DNA from: Deltaproteobacteria bacterium
Lineage (GTDB): Bacteria; Desulfobacterota; Syntrophorhabdia; Syntrophorhabdales; Syntrophorhabdaceae
Direction: 5' to 3'
NCBI GenBank assembly: GCA_003506795.1
Contig: DNYO01000346.1
Location: forward strand, 1-17,179
Length of the DNA: 17,179 nucleotides
Positions 8,417 to 14,475 of this stretch are shown here, piece by piece (position 1 is the first letter of the stretch; each line of letters opens with the position of its first letter). The position numbers were made by a program, and so were the translations under genes. The notes under the pieces were generated by a model. That model was not told the origin of the DNA. It ran no database searches and saw only the letters and a list, made by a program, of their open reading frames with translations.

Positions 8417-8583
8417 ACTCTACCCCCAGGATATGTAATAGCCTTCAAGGAGAGAATTCAGCAAAAGAGTCCCGAAAACTTTTCCCTCCCTTGAGAACCG
8501 TGCTGCCACCAGGAGGCTATAAAACTTTCGGAATTACCTTTGGAGTATGTATCCGTTAACCGCAAGATATGCAGATAATAAAG

Positions 8584-8612
8584 TTGACTTTGCGGAGACT
8601 AGAGCCTGTAAT
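8584..8612 (+). promoter_or_regulatory. Sigma-70-like promoter facing right, probably of the broken fic-like gene
   Basis: TTGACT (8584-8589) and TGTAAT (8607-8612) are separated by exactly 17 bases, each matching 5 of 6 consensus positions. Transcription would start near 8619, about 14 nt before the likely start codon of the fic-like remnant. It now points antisense into vapC. Confidence 0.5.
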
Positions 8613-8619
8613 CTCCGCA
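8591..8619. repeat. 8-bp inverted repeat overlapping a promoter, operator-like
   Basis: TGCGGAGA (8591-8598) and TCTCCGCA (8612-8619) are perfect inverted copies 13 nt apart. They cover the spacer and -10 region of the plus-strand promoter-like sequence, a typical place for a repressor site. There is no U-run on either side, so a terminator is unlikely. Confidence 0.5.
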
Positions 8620-8632
8620 TCAGGTGCGGATA

Positions 8633-8742
8633 TTGAACATTTACATTCAGGAATTCCCCGATTGGCCCATTTTTTCTGGGATGAGAAACGTTTATCACGC
8701 CAACTGGGTCTGGTCCGCCACAGGCAGGGAAGGCTGATCGGT
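8633..8742 (+). pseudogene. 5' remnant of a Fic-family gene (DUF4172-type N-terminus), frameshifted and truncated
   Basis: Translating from TTG 8633 gives NIYIQEFPDWP (8636-8668). A shift of frame at 8668 then gives HFFWDEKRLSRQLGLV followed by RHRQGRLIGY. Joined, these match the remembered N-terminus of Fic proteins with a DUF4172 domain (pattern YIxEFPDWPxFxWDxxxLxxLLxxVRxxQGRLLG). One missing C in the CCC tract at 8666-8668 explains the shift. Similarity ends at about 8742, exactly where the oppositely oriented vapC stops. AGGTG lies just before the TTG, and a promoter-like sequence lies further upstream. Catalytic HPFx(D/E)GNGR sequence is absent, so no AMP-transferase activity is possible from this piece. 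The toxin-antitoxin module appears to have replaced the rest of the gene. Confidence 0.6.
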
Positions 8743-9128
8743 TACCAAAAAGTCTTCACTTTGTATTTCGTTATAAAGACGTCCCGGGTAACGACAGGCA
8801 TCTTCTCCGAGATCGATTGGGCTACGATAATACGATCGAAGGGATCCCGGTGGATGGCCGGAAGCCGGGACACGCGGAGTGCGTGGCTCATCTCGATCGG
8901 AAGAGACTCAATTGCATTTCTGGCCAGCTGGCCGGGAATGAAACGATCAGGCCTGTCCGGCAGATAAAGTCTGCCCAGATTCGCTTTTATCGCTATCTCC
9001 CAGGCGGAAGCTGCACTCAGAAAGAGCTCGTTAGCCGAGTTTCTCATAGCATCCCGCACGCGTGTAGACAATTCCGGACTGTCCATTATCCACCAGAGGA
9101 ACGTGTGGGTATCGAGAAGAAGTCTCAT
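8742..9128 (-). CDS. vapC: VapC-type PIN-domain ribonuclease toxin
   Basis: A 128-residue PIN-domain protein. The acidic metal-binding residues of the fold are visible: D6 in LLLDTHTFLWW, E44 in SAWEIAIK, D98 in HRDPFDRII and D116 in VVTRDVF. The C-terminus (KYKVKTFW) is the usual last strand, so the protein is complete. VapC toxins cut RNA, often tRNA or rRNA, when the antitoxin is degraded. The start overlaps the antitoxin stop by 4 nt (ATGA), with AGGA directly before it, so translation is coupled. It lies inside the T4SS cluster and probably acts to stabilise the region or element. Family call is firm; the RNA target is unknown. Confidence 0.9.
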   Translation of the reverse strand: MRLLLDTHTFLWWIMDSPELSTRVRDAMRNSANELFLSAASAWEIAIKANLGRLYLPDRPDRFIPGQLARNAIESLPIEMSHALRVSRLPAIHRDPFDRIIVAQSISEKMPVVTRDVFITKYKVKTFW

Positions 9129-9355
9129 TCCTCATACTCGCGAAGGATCGATTCAGGCAATGGTTCGTCGAAATCCTTTTCAATTCTGACTTTACCCTTT
9201 GCTGTTCCTGCAACCCGCTCATGGGCTTTCTCCCGGATGGGAACGAGGCGGGCCACCGGTGTCCCCGCCCTCGCAATAGTAATCTCTTCGCCGCCTTCCA
9301 CCCGGCTGAGCAACTCTGACAATCTCGTCTTGGCATCATGTACATTCACTTTCAT
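9125..9355 (-). CDS. vapB: Phd/YefM-fold antitoxin paired with VapC
   Basis: A 76-residue antitoxin starting at ATG 9355 with the prevent-host-death pattern: KVNVHDAKTRLSELLSRVE, then GEEITIARAGTPVARLVPI. This N-terminal part is the Phd-type DNA-binding dimer. The acidic C-terminal tail (about 55-76) is what normally wraps and blocks the toxin. An upstream in-frame extension to 9469 exists but would run through the promoter and into the dotB-like end, and the family pattern begins at residue 1 of the chosen start. No ribosome site precedes the ATG, and the promoter places transcription start at or near the A of the ATG, so the message may be leaderless. Autoregulation with VapC through the repeats at 9368-9388 is expected. 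Confidence 0.88.
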   Translation of the reverse strand: MKVNVHDAKTRLSELLSRVEGGEEITIARAGTPVARLVPIREKAHERVAGTAKGKVRIEKDFDEPLPESILREYEE

Positions 9356-9361
9356 AAACCC

Positions 9362-9390
9362 ATGATAGACTAAGTAGTGGACTAAGTCAA
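9362..9390 (-). promoter_or_regulatory. Promoter and operator of the vapBC module
   Basis: Read on the minus strand, TTGACT (9390-9385), a 17-bp spacer and TATCAT (9367-9362) each match 5 of 6 sigma-70 consensus bases. The spacer holds two copies of ACTTAGTC at a 12-bp period (plus-strand GACTAAGT at 9368-9375 and 9380-9387). The downstream copy extends to GACTAAGTC, which has 4-bp inverted arms. Such repeats inside the promoter fit an autorepressing Phd-type antitoxin. The -10 ends 6 bases before the antitoxin ATG. Confidence 0.65.
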
Positions 9391-9446
9391 GGTTCGTCAC
9401 CTTCTGTCCCTGGCATCTTCTTCCCGTTTCCTGACCCCCGCTCTTT

Positions 9447-10538
9447 TCACTCCCGCATAAACAGAGCAAGATCGTTGGTTGCCTTGCGGGCGCCGGGCTC
9501 CTCCACCTCGCCGGAATCGACGAGAACCCTCAGACTCTGGTTGAGAGTCCAGCCTATCTTCCCGCTTCTTTGCTGCCGGCGCAGAAGGTCATATTTGCCC
9601 CCCAGCAGCAATTCCCGGGTGACCGCATCCTTCGTGTCCAGAAATTCGGTAGCAAGGGCCAGCCGGTCCTTCTGACGGCAGGACCCCGCCGTCGGCACCA
9701 GCACCTGCACCATCACGGCGAGCAGCACGTCCGTCAGTTCCCGTATCATCCATTCCTGTTTCTCCACGGGGAACATCGACGCTATCCTTGAGGGAACCTG
9801 TGTTGTCATGAGCGTGTGTATCGTCGTAAATACGAGGTGTCCCGTTTTGGCCGCCTGGATTGCCGCCGATGCTGTTTCGGGGTCCCTGACCTCACCCACC
9901 AGGATCACGTCGGGTCTCTGGCGCATTGCCGCCCTCAGCGCCCGTTCGAAGGACAGTGTCGTGGTGCCCACCTCCCGTTCGATGATGTTGCCCATCCCCT
10001 CGGGAATGTCGTATTCGATGGGATCTTCTATAGTGATGCAGTTGAGGCACCTTGACTTCACAAGGTATGCGATGATGGATGCAAGGGTCGTCGATTTGCC
10101 GCTGCCTGTCGGACCGGCAATGAAGATGATGCCGCCCCCCGAACTCTCAAGGACCAGACGGAGAAGATCATTGGGAATACCGAGGTTGACGGGGTTTGGG
10201 TCCACCGCCTTGAGGCGCCTCATGACTATGGAAATCCCTTTTTTCGTCAGGCACAGGCTGACACGAAACCTCACAGTCGCCTTTTCTTTGCCGGTGCCCG
10301 TTTGCCTGATATAGGAAAGGTCTTTCTCCTCCCGGTCGTAGAGCTGGGCCCTGGCACCGGAGACCTTGAGGATCCTTTCTATGGCTTCATCTATCTCGTA
10401 TCCTTCGGGCACTGCGTGATCAGCGGCGGCCATTCGTCCATGGACCCTCAGGAATACGGGGCTCTCCGACTGGATGTAAATGTCAGAGGCATCTTCCCGG
10501 ATTGCCGCATCGATTATTTCATCAAGAAAATTGTCCAT
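9447..10538 (-). CDS. dotB: DotB-like (PilT/VirB11 superfamily) T4SS ATPase
   Basis: A 363-residue secretion ATPase with all motifs of the family: N-terminal DIYIQSESPVFLRVHGRM (19-36), Walker A GPTGSGKST (142-150), Asp box ITIEDPIEY (168-176), Walker B ILVGEVRDPETA (212-223) and His box GHLVFTTIHT (233-242). Length matches Legionella DotB (about 377) and PilT. In I-type systems DotB is a cytosolic hexamer that docks on DotO to power secretion. PilT of type IV pili is the alternative, but there are no pilus genes, and DotC, DotH, DotI and DotG neighbours argue for DotB. ATG 10538 has only a weak GGAA site upstream. It follows the TraL-like gene by 32 nt and ends this transcription block before the vapBC island. 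Confidence 0.88.
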   Translation of the reverse strand: MDNFLDEIIDAAIREDASDIYIQSESPVFLRVHGRMAAADHAVPEGYEIDEAIERILKVSGARAQLYDREEKDLSYIRQTGTGKEKATVRFRVSLCLTKKGISIVMRRLKAVDPNPVNLGIPNDLLRLVLESSGGGIIFIAGPTGSGKSTTLASIIAYLVKSRCLNCITIEDPIEYDIPEGMGNIIEREVGTTTLSFERALRAAMRQRPDVILVGEVRDPETASAAIQAAKTGHLVFTTIHTLMTTQVPSRIASMFPVEKQEWMIRELTDVLLAVMVQVLVPTAGSCRQKDRLALATEFLDTKDAVTRELLLGGKYDLLRRQQRSGKIGWTLNQSLRVLVDSGEVEEPGARKATNDLALFMRE

Positions 10539-10570
10539 TCGTTATTTCCGTATTTTCCCGGCAAAGCCCT

Positions 10571-10891
10571 TCACCTGCAGCGCAGCCACTCGGTGCCGAG
10601 GAGATATGCCAGGTAGCGCCTGAGTACTCCGGACCGGCTGTATCCCCGCTGCCTGAGCTCTTCCTTTCTTTTTCTGCGCGCAAATATATACAGGGCGACG
10701 GACCCCGAGATACCCGTCGTAATCACGAAGACGCCGATTCCCTCCGAGATGTATGACAGGATGGATGCAACACTGTTGCCGAGCATCGCCGGGCAAATGC
10801 AAACCAGGAGGTCTTCCAGCGATATATTGAGCCTCGGGACAATAATGGCGCTGTTTATGTTTTGATAGTCGTGTCTCGATTCCGGACCCAC
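10571..10891 (-). CDS. TraL/VirB3-like small inner-membrane T4SS protein
   Basis: A 106-residue protein starting at GTG 10891. It has an N-terminal PRLNISLEDLL (19-29) resembling the proline-leucine lead-in of F-plasmid TraL, two membrane segments (about 29-48 and 52-71), a basic loop (ARRKRKEELR, 71-80), and a C-terminal RRYLAYLLGTEWLRC (91-105) like the conserved RDLIYWY-type end of TraL. TraL/VirB3 proteins partner the VirB4 ATPase at the inner membrane; in I-type systems IcmT has been likened to this role. It lies 6 nt after the IcmD-like gene and 32 nt before dotB-like, with only a weak ribosome site. The family call comes from topology and end motifs, so it is moderate. Confidence 0.65.
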   Translation of the reverse strand: MGPESRHDYQNINSAIIVPRLNISLEDLLVCICPAMLGNSVASILSYISEGIGVFVITTGISGSVALYIFARRKRKEELRQRGYSRSGVLRRYLAYLLGTEWLRCR

Positions 10892-10897
10892 GGTGAT

Positions 10898-11275
10898 CTA
10901 CCCGGCACTGGCCGTCATCGTTGCCTTGATGATCCCGAGGATGGCGGAGGTCGATACCAGGCACCCTCCAAAAGCGACTTTCTTCCACGCACCCTGCGCA
11001 CCCTGAGGGTTGCCGTCTCTGTTGGCCATCATGACAAAACCCCATACGATGAGGCCTGTTCCGGCGCAAAAAGAGATCGCCAGCAGGCCGTACATGATTA
11101 TATTCGCAAGGTTGCTCAGGAACTCACCGGCATCCGTGGTCTCCTGGGCCCACTTGCTTTCGTTGAAGGTCTGCGCCCAACCGTCCGTGACAGTCAAAAC
11201 CGTCCACAACGAAACCATCACGACAGAAGAATAGTGCAAAAGCCGATCTTTGCCTGTTTTTGCTTTTTCCAGCAT
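10898..11275 (-). CDS. IcmD/DotP-like small two-TM membrane protein
   Basis: A 125-residue protein with a signal-like segment (about 15-35, ending DGWAQ) and two later membrane segments (about 58-83 and 98-119) separated by a Gly-rich polar loop (RDGNPQGAQGAWKK, 86-99). This layout is that of the IcmC/IcmD/DotV and TraQ/TraR group of small I-type T4SS inner-membrane proteins, and resembles VirB2 pilins in general form. It aligns without gaps with the plus-strand 84-residue gene over GTxLIxxGxxxxAN and the loop after it. AGGAGAAA lies about 11 nt before ATG 11275. It is 4 nt after the previous gene and 6 nt before the next. Which of the IcmC, IcmD or DotV roles it plays cannot be told. Confidence 0.75.
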   Translation of the reverse strand: MLEKAKTGKDRLLHYSSVVMVSLWTVLTVTDGWAQTFNESKWAQETTDAGEFLSNLANIIMYGLLAISFCAGTGLIVWGFVMMANRDGNPQGAQGAWKKVAFGGCLVSTSAILGIIKATMTASAG

Positions 11276-11279
11276 GATA

Positions 11280-11759
11280 CTAATTTCTCCTTTCTTTCAT
11301 GAGTATGTCGCTGAACATGGCCCGTTCGTCGTCAGATTGGAAATAGATGTCACCCCTGTCGAAGGAAAGGCCTCCATAGAGGTATCTTTCTACGGTTGTT
11401 TTGAAAACCCAGGACACATACCCGACAAGGGCAAAGCTGACGACCAGTTGAACCATAGCCATGACGCTGAGGCCCGCCATACCGCCCCCGTGGATCTTGA
11501 GCGCTATGCCGCACCCGCCGGCACAGAAGGCCATAAGAAGAAGGAAGAGGCCCCCCATCTTCAGCCACATCGCAATCCTTTTTTCACCGGACATGAGAGG
11601 AGCGCACCGCCCGAGCTCCACTTCCTGTCTCTTGCCGTCGGCAGTCTCGAAGATCAAGCTTCCCGTACCCTCTCCCTCGCGCTGATGAATCACTATCTTT
11701 CTCTGAACGGGTACGGGAATCCTTTCGTCAAGCTTGCCGGGTAAGTATCTGACCAACAC
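11280..11759 (-). CDS. Two-TM membrane protein of the T4SS operon, function unknown
   Basis: A 159-residue protein with a cytoplasmic-type N-terminal domain (1-65, rich in charged strands such as QRKIVIHQ), two membrane segments (about 66-87 and 95-118) and a short acidic-basic tail ending SDILMKERRN. It starts at GTG 11759, supported by a strong AGGAGG 8 nt upstream at 11768-11773. It lies 12 nt after the dotC-like stop and 4 nt before the IcmD-like gene, so co-expression with core T4SS genes is very likely. I recognise no family; an inner-membrane assembly factor is a guess from topology and context. Confidence 0.75.
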   Translation of the reverse strand: MLVRYLPGKLDERIPVPVQRKIVIHQREGEGTGSLIFETADGKRQEVELGRCAPLMSGEKRIAMWLKMGGLFLLLMAFCAGGCGIALKIHGGGMAGLSVMAMVQLVVSFALVGYVSWVFKTTVERYLYGGLSFDRGDIYFQSDDERAMFSDILMKERRN

Positions 11760-11767
11760 GTAAATTG

Positions 11768-11773
11768 CCTCCT
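11768..11773 (-). promoter_or_regulatory. Strong ribosome binding site deciding a GTG start
   Basis: AGGAGG on the minus strand overlaps the TAG stop of the dotC-like gene and lies 8 nt before GTG 11759. It makes the GTG the start of the 159-residue membrane protein. Confidence 0.75.
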
Positions 11774-12419
11774 ACTCGACCCTGATCGGTTGGCGCCCGA
11801 GCTTGCGATAAAACTCCATGGCTCCGTCGCATTTCAGTTTGAAGGTCTTTGCGATGACCGCCCATTTTCCGCCGTCCCCATGGGGAGCGATGGTTACGAA
11901 CACGTCGTCGGGCTTTGGGGACGTGCCCAGGAATGAAAAAGCCTCAGCCTCCGTTGAAAAGGAATCGACCAGAAAATAACAGAAATTGGCCCTGTCCTTG
12001 CTGAGCCAGTCTCCACCTGAATCGTCGGAGACGAACCGGGGCGGTGACACGATCTTCCATACCAGCGTCGGCGCCGAATAGCTGCTTCCGTCCTGGCTTA
12101 CCTTCGCGGGATTGTAAATGAGGCTGATCTGGGCCGGCAAGATGGCGCCGCCTTTGGTCAGCTCCAGATAGAGGAGTTCATCACGGTAGCTTCGGACAAA
12201 ATCCCTCAGTCGTGTCTCCAACTCCTGTCTGCACAGGTTCCTGCCTTCCCTTCTGCCTTCCTGCCTGCCCTCTTCCCTGGCGATGCGGATTGATTCCGAT
12301 TCGATCACATCTTCCGGCACTGCCCGAATGGTGGGAGCGCACGCACCCGCAGCCAGCAGAATTCCTGCCAGGGCAACGACATTGACGAGCACAAGCGGAA
12401 GACTTTTCTTTTTCATCAT
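11772..12419 (-). CDS. dotC: DotC-like outer-membrane core lipoprotein
   Basis: A 215-residue lipoprotein with signal peptide MMKKKSLPLVLVNVVALAG and a lipobox-like LLAAGAC (Cys 27). A charged helix (44-62, REEGRQEGRREGR) leads into the region that resembles Legionella DotC: ILPAQISL (93-100), then a strand with WKIVSPPRFVS (121-131) and DWLS (137-140), like the ILPPVLL, VAKQAHFITTPPTWRQYL and W patterns of DotC. DotC, with DotD, drives outer-membrane targeting of DotH. Of three adjacent candidate starts (GTG 12422, ATG 12419, ATG 12416), 12419 is best spaced (7 nt) from GGAG. It overlaps the previous stop by 1 nt. It is shorter than Legionella DotC (about 300). The match is by motif memory. 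Confidence 0.75.
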   Translation of the reverse strand: MMKKKSLPLVLVNVVALAGILLAAGACAPTIRAVPEDVIESESIRIAREEGRQEGRREGRNLCRQELETRLRDFVRSYRDELLYLELTKGGAILPAQISLIYNPAKVSQDGSSYSAPTLVWKIVSPPRFVSDDSGGDWLSKDRANFCYFLVDSFSTEAEAFSFLGTSPKPDDVFVTIAPHGDGGKWAVIAKTFKLKCDGAMEFYRKLGRQPIRVE

Positions 12420-12706
12420 CACCTGTCTCCATTCCTTTTCGTTCCTATGTCATCGACGACTACACTGCGGGTCTTTCCGGGGGGCCCGTCCTGCCGGTAC
12501 TGATAGGGATAGCCTACCGAGAAGGACTTCACAAAGGCGATCTGTCTTGCAAGGGCATTTACCAGGACGGAAGGTGCGATGTCCGGGGGGTTGCCGCGTG
12601 CCTCCTCAGCCGTGACCGCCCGCAGGGAAACGGGCGTCCCGGCACCGCACATCAGCGCGATAAGGGCTATGCAGCAGCTAGCGGGCATTAGTGAACGTCT
12701 TGCCAT
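12419..12706 (-). CDS. Small exported protein between dotH-like and dotC-like genes, function unknown
   Basis: A 95-residue protein with signal peptide MARRSLMPASCCIALIALMC followed by a short mature part of about 70 residues. GAGGAGGG precedes ATG 12706 at good spacing. The start lies 29 nt inside the end of the dotH-like gene and the stop touches the dotC-like start, which shows tight coupling. The mature region contains NALARQIAFVKSF, likely helical, and a basic tail ending GTKRNGDR. DotD is a small lipoprotein near dotC in other systems, but this is much shorter than DotD (about 160 residues), has no clear lipobox, and shows none of its N0-type domain. I cannot name it. Confidence 0.65.
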   Translation of the reverse strand: MARRSLMPASCCIALIALMCGAGTPVSLRAVTAEEARGNPPDIAPSVLVNALARQIAFVKSFSVGYPYQYRQDGPPGKTRSVVVDDIGTKRNGDR

Positions 12707-13526
12707 CCCCTACCCTCCTCACGGTTATTTCGCGGCCTCGTAAAGCCACTACGCTCGTCCCGTTGCCAAGATCCACGCAGAATTCATGGTCGCCGACAGG
12801 CATCACTTTTCCGGCGACCACGAAGACGTGAAGTTCGGGCCCGGACAGCTTCATCATCCTGATAAAAGGATAGGCCGCGAGCTTTGTCAGGGACGGCGAC
12901 CTGCCCTCGAGAAGGATGTCCTCGGCGGTACCTTTTTCAGGGATGCGCTGCGTCGTGATGACACGCACCATCGCTTCCGTCAGGTCCACCCCGGCGCCCA
13001 GGGTTCCCCGCTTTATATTGACGGTAAGATCGGCCTTGCCCGATGCCCCGTCCTCGACAAGAACATAGTGGTGCGGCACCAGCCCACCCTGAGTTCTTTC
13101 GAAGACAACAATGTTAGTTGATTTGAATTCACTCAACGGAAAGATAACGAGCGAATTGCCTTTTGTTTCGACGGTGAATTTCTCCCGCGCGCCGATGGCA
13201 ATATCATCGGCGGTAAAAACGTAGGGGAGGTTGACGACGGTTCCGTACCCGTATGCAAGATGAATTCTGGGCACCACCCCGGGGACTTCACCGATGTCGC
13301 GCACCCTCATGCGGGACAGTTCCGGGTCTTTCTCGATGAGCGGCTTCAGACGCTGCACCTTATCCTTGATCTCACGAATGTCCTCTTCGGGAAGATCGAA
13401 GGGAGGGACAATTATCTGTGTCTCCGCCGGCTGCTTCCGGGCCTCCGGCATCTGGTCTGTTGCCGCGTCAGTTGCCGGCAGGTTCAGAAAAACGAACAAT
13501 ATACAGACCGAAAGGGTTCTCCACAC
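12678..13526 (-). CDS. dotH: DotH/IcmK-like core-complex protein
   Basis: A 282-residue exported protein: signal peptide MWRTLSVCILFVFLNLPATDA, a linker rich in charged residues (DLPEEDIREIKDKVQRLKPL), then beta-rich domains. The patterns PRIHLAYGYGTVVNLPYVFT (its N0/VirB9-like entry) and the KGNSLVIFPL and TNIVVFE strands fit DotH/IcmK and R64 TraN. DotH forms the outer-membrane ring with DotC, DotD and the DotG C-terminus. It starts at GTG 13526, supported by AAGGAG 6 nt upstream, and overlaps the dotI-like gene by 59 nt, so its signal peptide is coded inside the dotI-like end. The gene pair dotI-dotH is conserved in I-type systems, which supports both calls. Family assignment is from motif memory and synteny. 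Confidence 0.75.
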   Translation of the reverse strand: MWRTLSVCILFVFLNLPATDAATDQMPEARKQPAETQIIVPPFDLPEEDIREIKDKVQRLKPLIEKDPELSRMRVRDIGEVPGVVPRIHLAYGYGTVVNLPYVFTADDIAIGAREKFTVETKGNSLVIFPLSEFKSTNIVVFERTQGGLVPHHYVLVEDGASGKADLTVNIKRGTLGAGVDLTEAMVRVITTQRIPEKGTAEDILLEGRSPSLTKLAAYPFIRMMKLSGPELHVFVVAGKVMPVGDHEFCVDLGNGTSVVALRGREITVRRVGDGKTFTNAR

Positions 13527-14157
13527 TGCGCGCTCCTTTGTACAACTTTATCTCGTACGTTTTCATTTTGAGGTCTTCGCTGGATGCCTCTTCTCCGACA
13601 ACACGAACGGCGTTGAGTCGCACCGAGACGAGAATGACGGCTTCCCTGCCGTGTATCTTCGAATCTTTCAAGGCATTCCACTGTGCGGTGACGATAATCT
13701 TCTGGTCCGACAGTGACTTGAGGTAATTGTCCCGGTACGGCTCATAGAACGCCTTGAAAGAGGCAGGGTCAAAGCGCTTCGATACGCGGCCTATCCGGCT
13801 GGTAAAATCGCCCTGTGACTTTACCTCAACGTACGTCCACCCGAGGATGTCTCTGATCGCATCCCGGCAGAAGATCTCAAGCTCCGGCCAATGGATCCTG
13901 TCGGGATCATCGACGCGGACCAGGGACGGCCTGCCGGCGGCATCCATGAAAACGATCTTGTCCTTTCCTTTTCCGGCAGCCACTATGACAATCGATGCTA
14001 TTGCCATGACGATGCCGAGAATCACCGCCGCCGCGGAGATGAAAAGAAGCGCCCGGGAGGTAAGCCTGAGCCCCCTGAATATGCCCACCTCTATGGCAAG
14101 GGCCTGCGTACCGTTTTCCACGGTCCGTTTTTGTTTTTCCTTGTTGAATACCGCCAT
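13468..14157 (-). CDS. dotI: DotI/IcmL-like inner-membrane protein (VirB8-like fold)
   Basis: A 229-residue protein with a cytoplasmic N-terminus (1-35), one membrane segment (about 36-61, LLFISAAAVILGIVMAIASI) and a periplasmic domain. Residues 70-229 follow the DotI/IcmL/TraM plan: a WPELEIFCRDAIRDILGW helix, a SKRFDPASFKAFYEPY region and closing strands. DotI forms an inner-membrane ring with a VirB8-like fold needed for secretion. ATG 14157 has AGGAGA upstream. It opens the central minus-strand run and is divergent from the small plus-strand gene, with only 49 nt between them. That short gap should contain regulatory sequence, though no convincing -35/-10 pair is visible. Confidence 0.8.
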   Translation of the reverse strand: MAVFNKEKQKRTVENGTQALAIEVGIFRGLRLTSRALLFISAAAVILGIVMAIASIVIVAAGKGKDKIVFMDAAGRPSLVRVDDPDRIHWPELEIFCRDAIRDILGWTYVEVKSQGDFTSRIGRVSKRFDPASFKAFYEPYRDNYLKSLSDQKIIVTAQWNALKDSKIHGREAVILVSVRLNAVRVVGEEASSEDLKMKTYEIKLYKGARSVENPFGLYIVRFSEPAGN

Positions 14158-14206
14158 CCATCTCCTGCTATATGATAAATAGCGCTACGGAAAGGTTTAT
14201 TGACCC

Positions 14207-14461
14207 ATGACTGAATTGATCTCCAGACTCATCGGCAACGCGCAGACCATGGTCTCTCCCATGATGCCCGTGCTGGGAACCTACCTCATCATCAGGGGCC
14301 TTATGCGCCTCGCGAATGGGAATGACGCCGCTAAAGGAGGGGCGGGCGGGGGAAAGATGATCCTCATCGGGTCCTTCCTGACGTGCTATAAGCTGACATC
14401 ATGGATCGTCATCACCACGCTCTCACGATGCGGCCTTGGTCTCGGCAGTGCCGGTCTTTAA
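14207..14461 (+). CDS. IcmD-like small two-TM membrane protein on the opposite strand
   Basis: An 84-residue frame facing opposite to all other T4SS genes here. It has two membrane segments (about 15-35 and 50-72) with a Gly-rich loop between (NGNDAAKGGAGGGK, 37-50). It aligns without gaps with the minus-strand IcmD/DotP-like protein: GTYLIIRGLMRLAN (24-37) against GTGLIVWGFVMMAN, then matching Gly (44, 47), Lys (50), Gly (55) and Leu (58). That paralogy is the main evidence that the gene is real. GGAAAGG lies 11 nt before the ATG. It fills the gap between the divergent dotI-like gene (49 nt) and the convergent dotL-like gene (14 nt). It is probably an inner-membrane T4SS subunit of the IcmC/IcmD/DotV type. 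Confidence 0.72.
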   Translation: MTELISRLIGNAQTMVSPMMPVLGTYLIIRGLMRLANGNDAAKGGAGGGKMILIGSFLTCYKLTSWIVITTLSRCGLGLGSAGL

Positions 14462-14475
14462 GCGGCTTACGTCGG

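Noticed and set aside
8591..8619. Rho-independent terminator of vapC
   Set aside because: The hairpin has a 13-nt loop and no T-run on the minus-strand side; it fits an operator better.
8569..8967. 132-codon plus-strand frame as an intact gene
   Set aside because: Only its part from about 8668 to 8742 resembles Fic; the rest is antisense to vapC and its first part is out of frame with the Fic-like start, so it was kept as a pseudogene only.
9447..10538. PilT of a type IV pilus
   Set aside because: The motifs fit PilT equally well, but no pilus genes are nearby and DotC/DotH/DotI/DotG-like neighbours point to DotB.
12419..12706. DotD
   Set aside because: Position next to dotC is suggestive, but the protein is too short, lacks a lipobox and shows no DotD-like domain.
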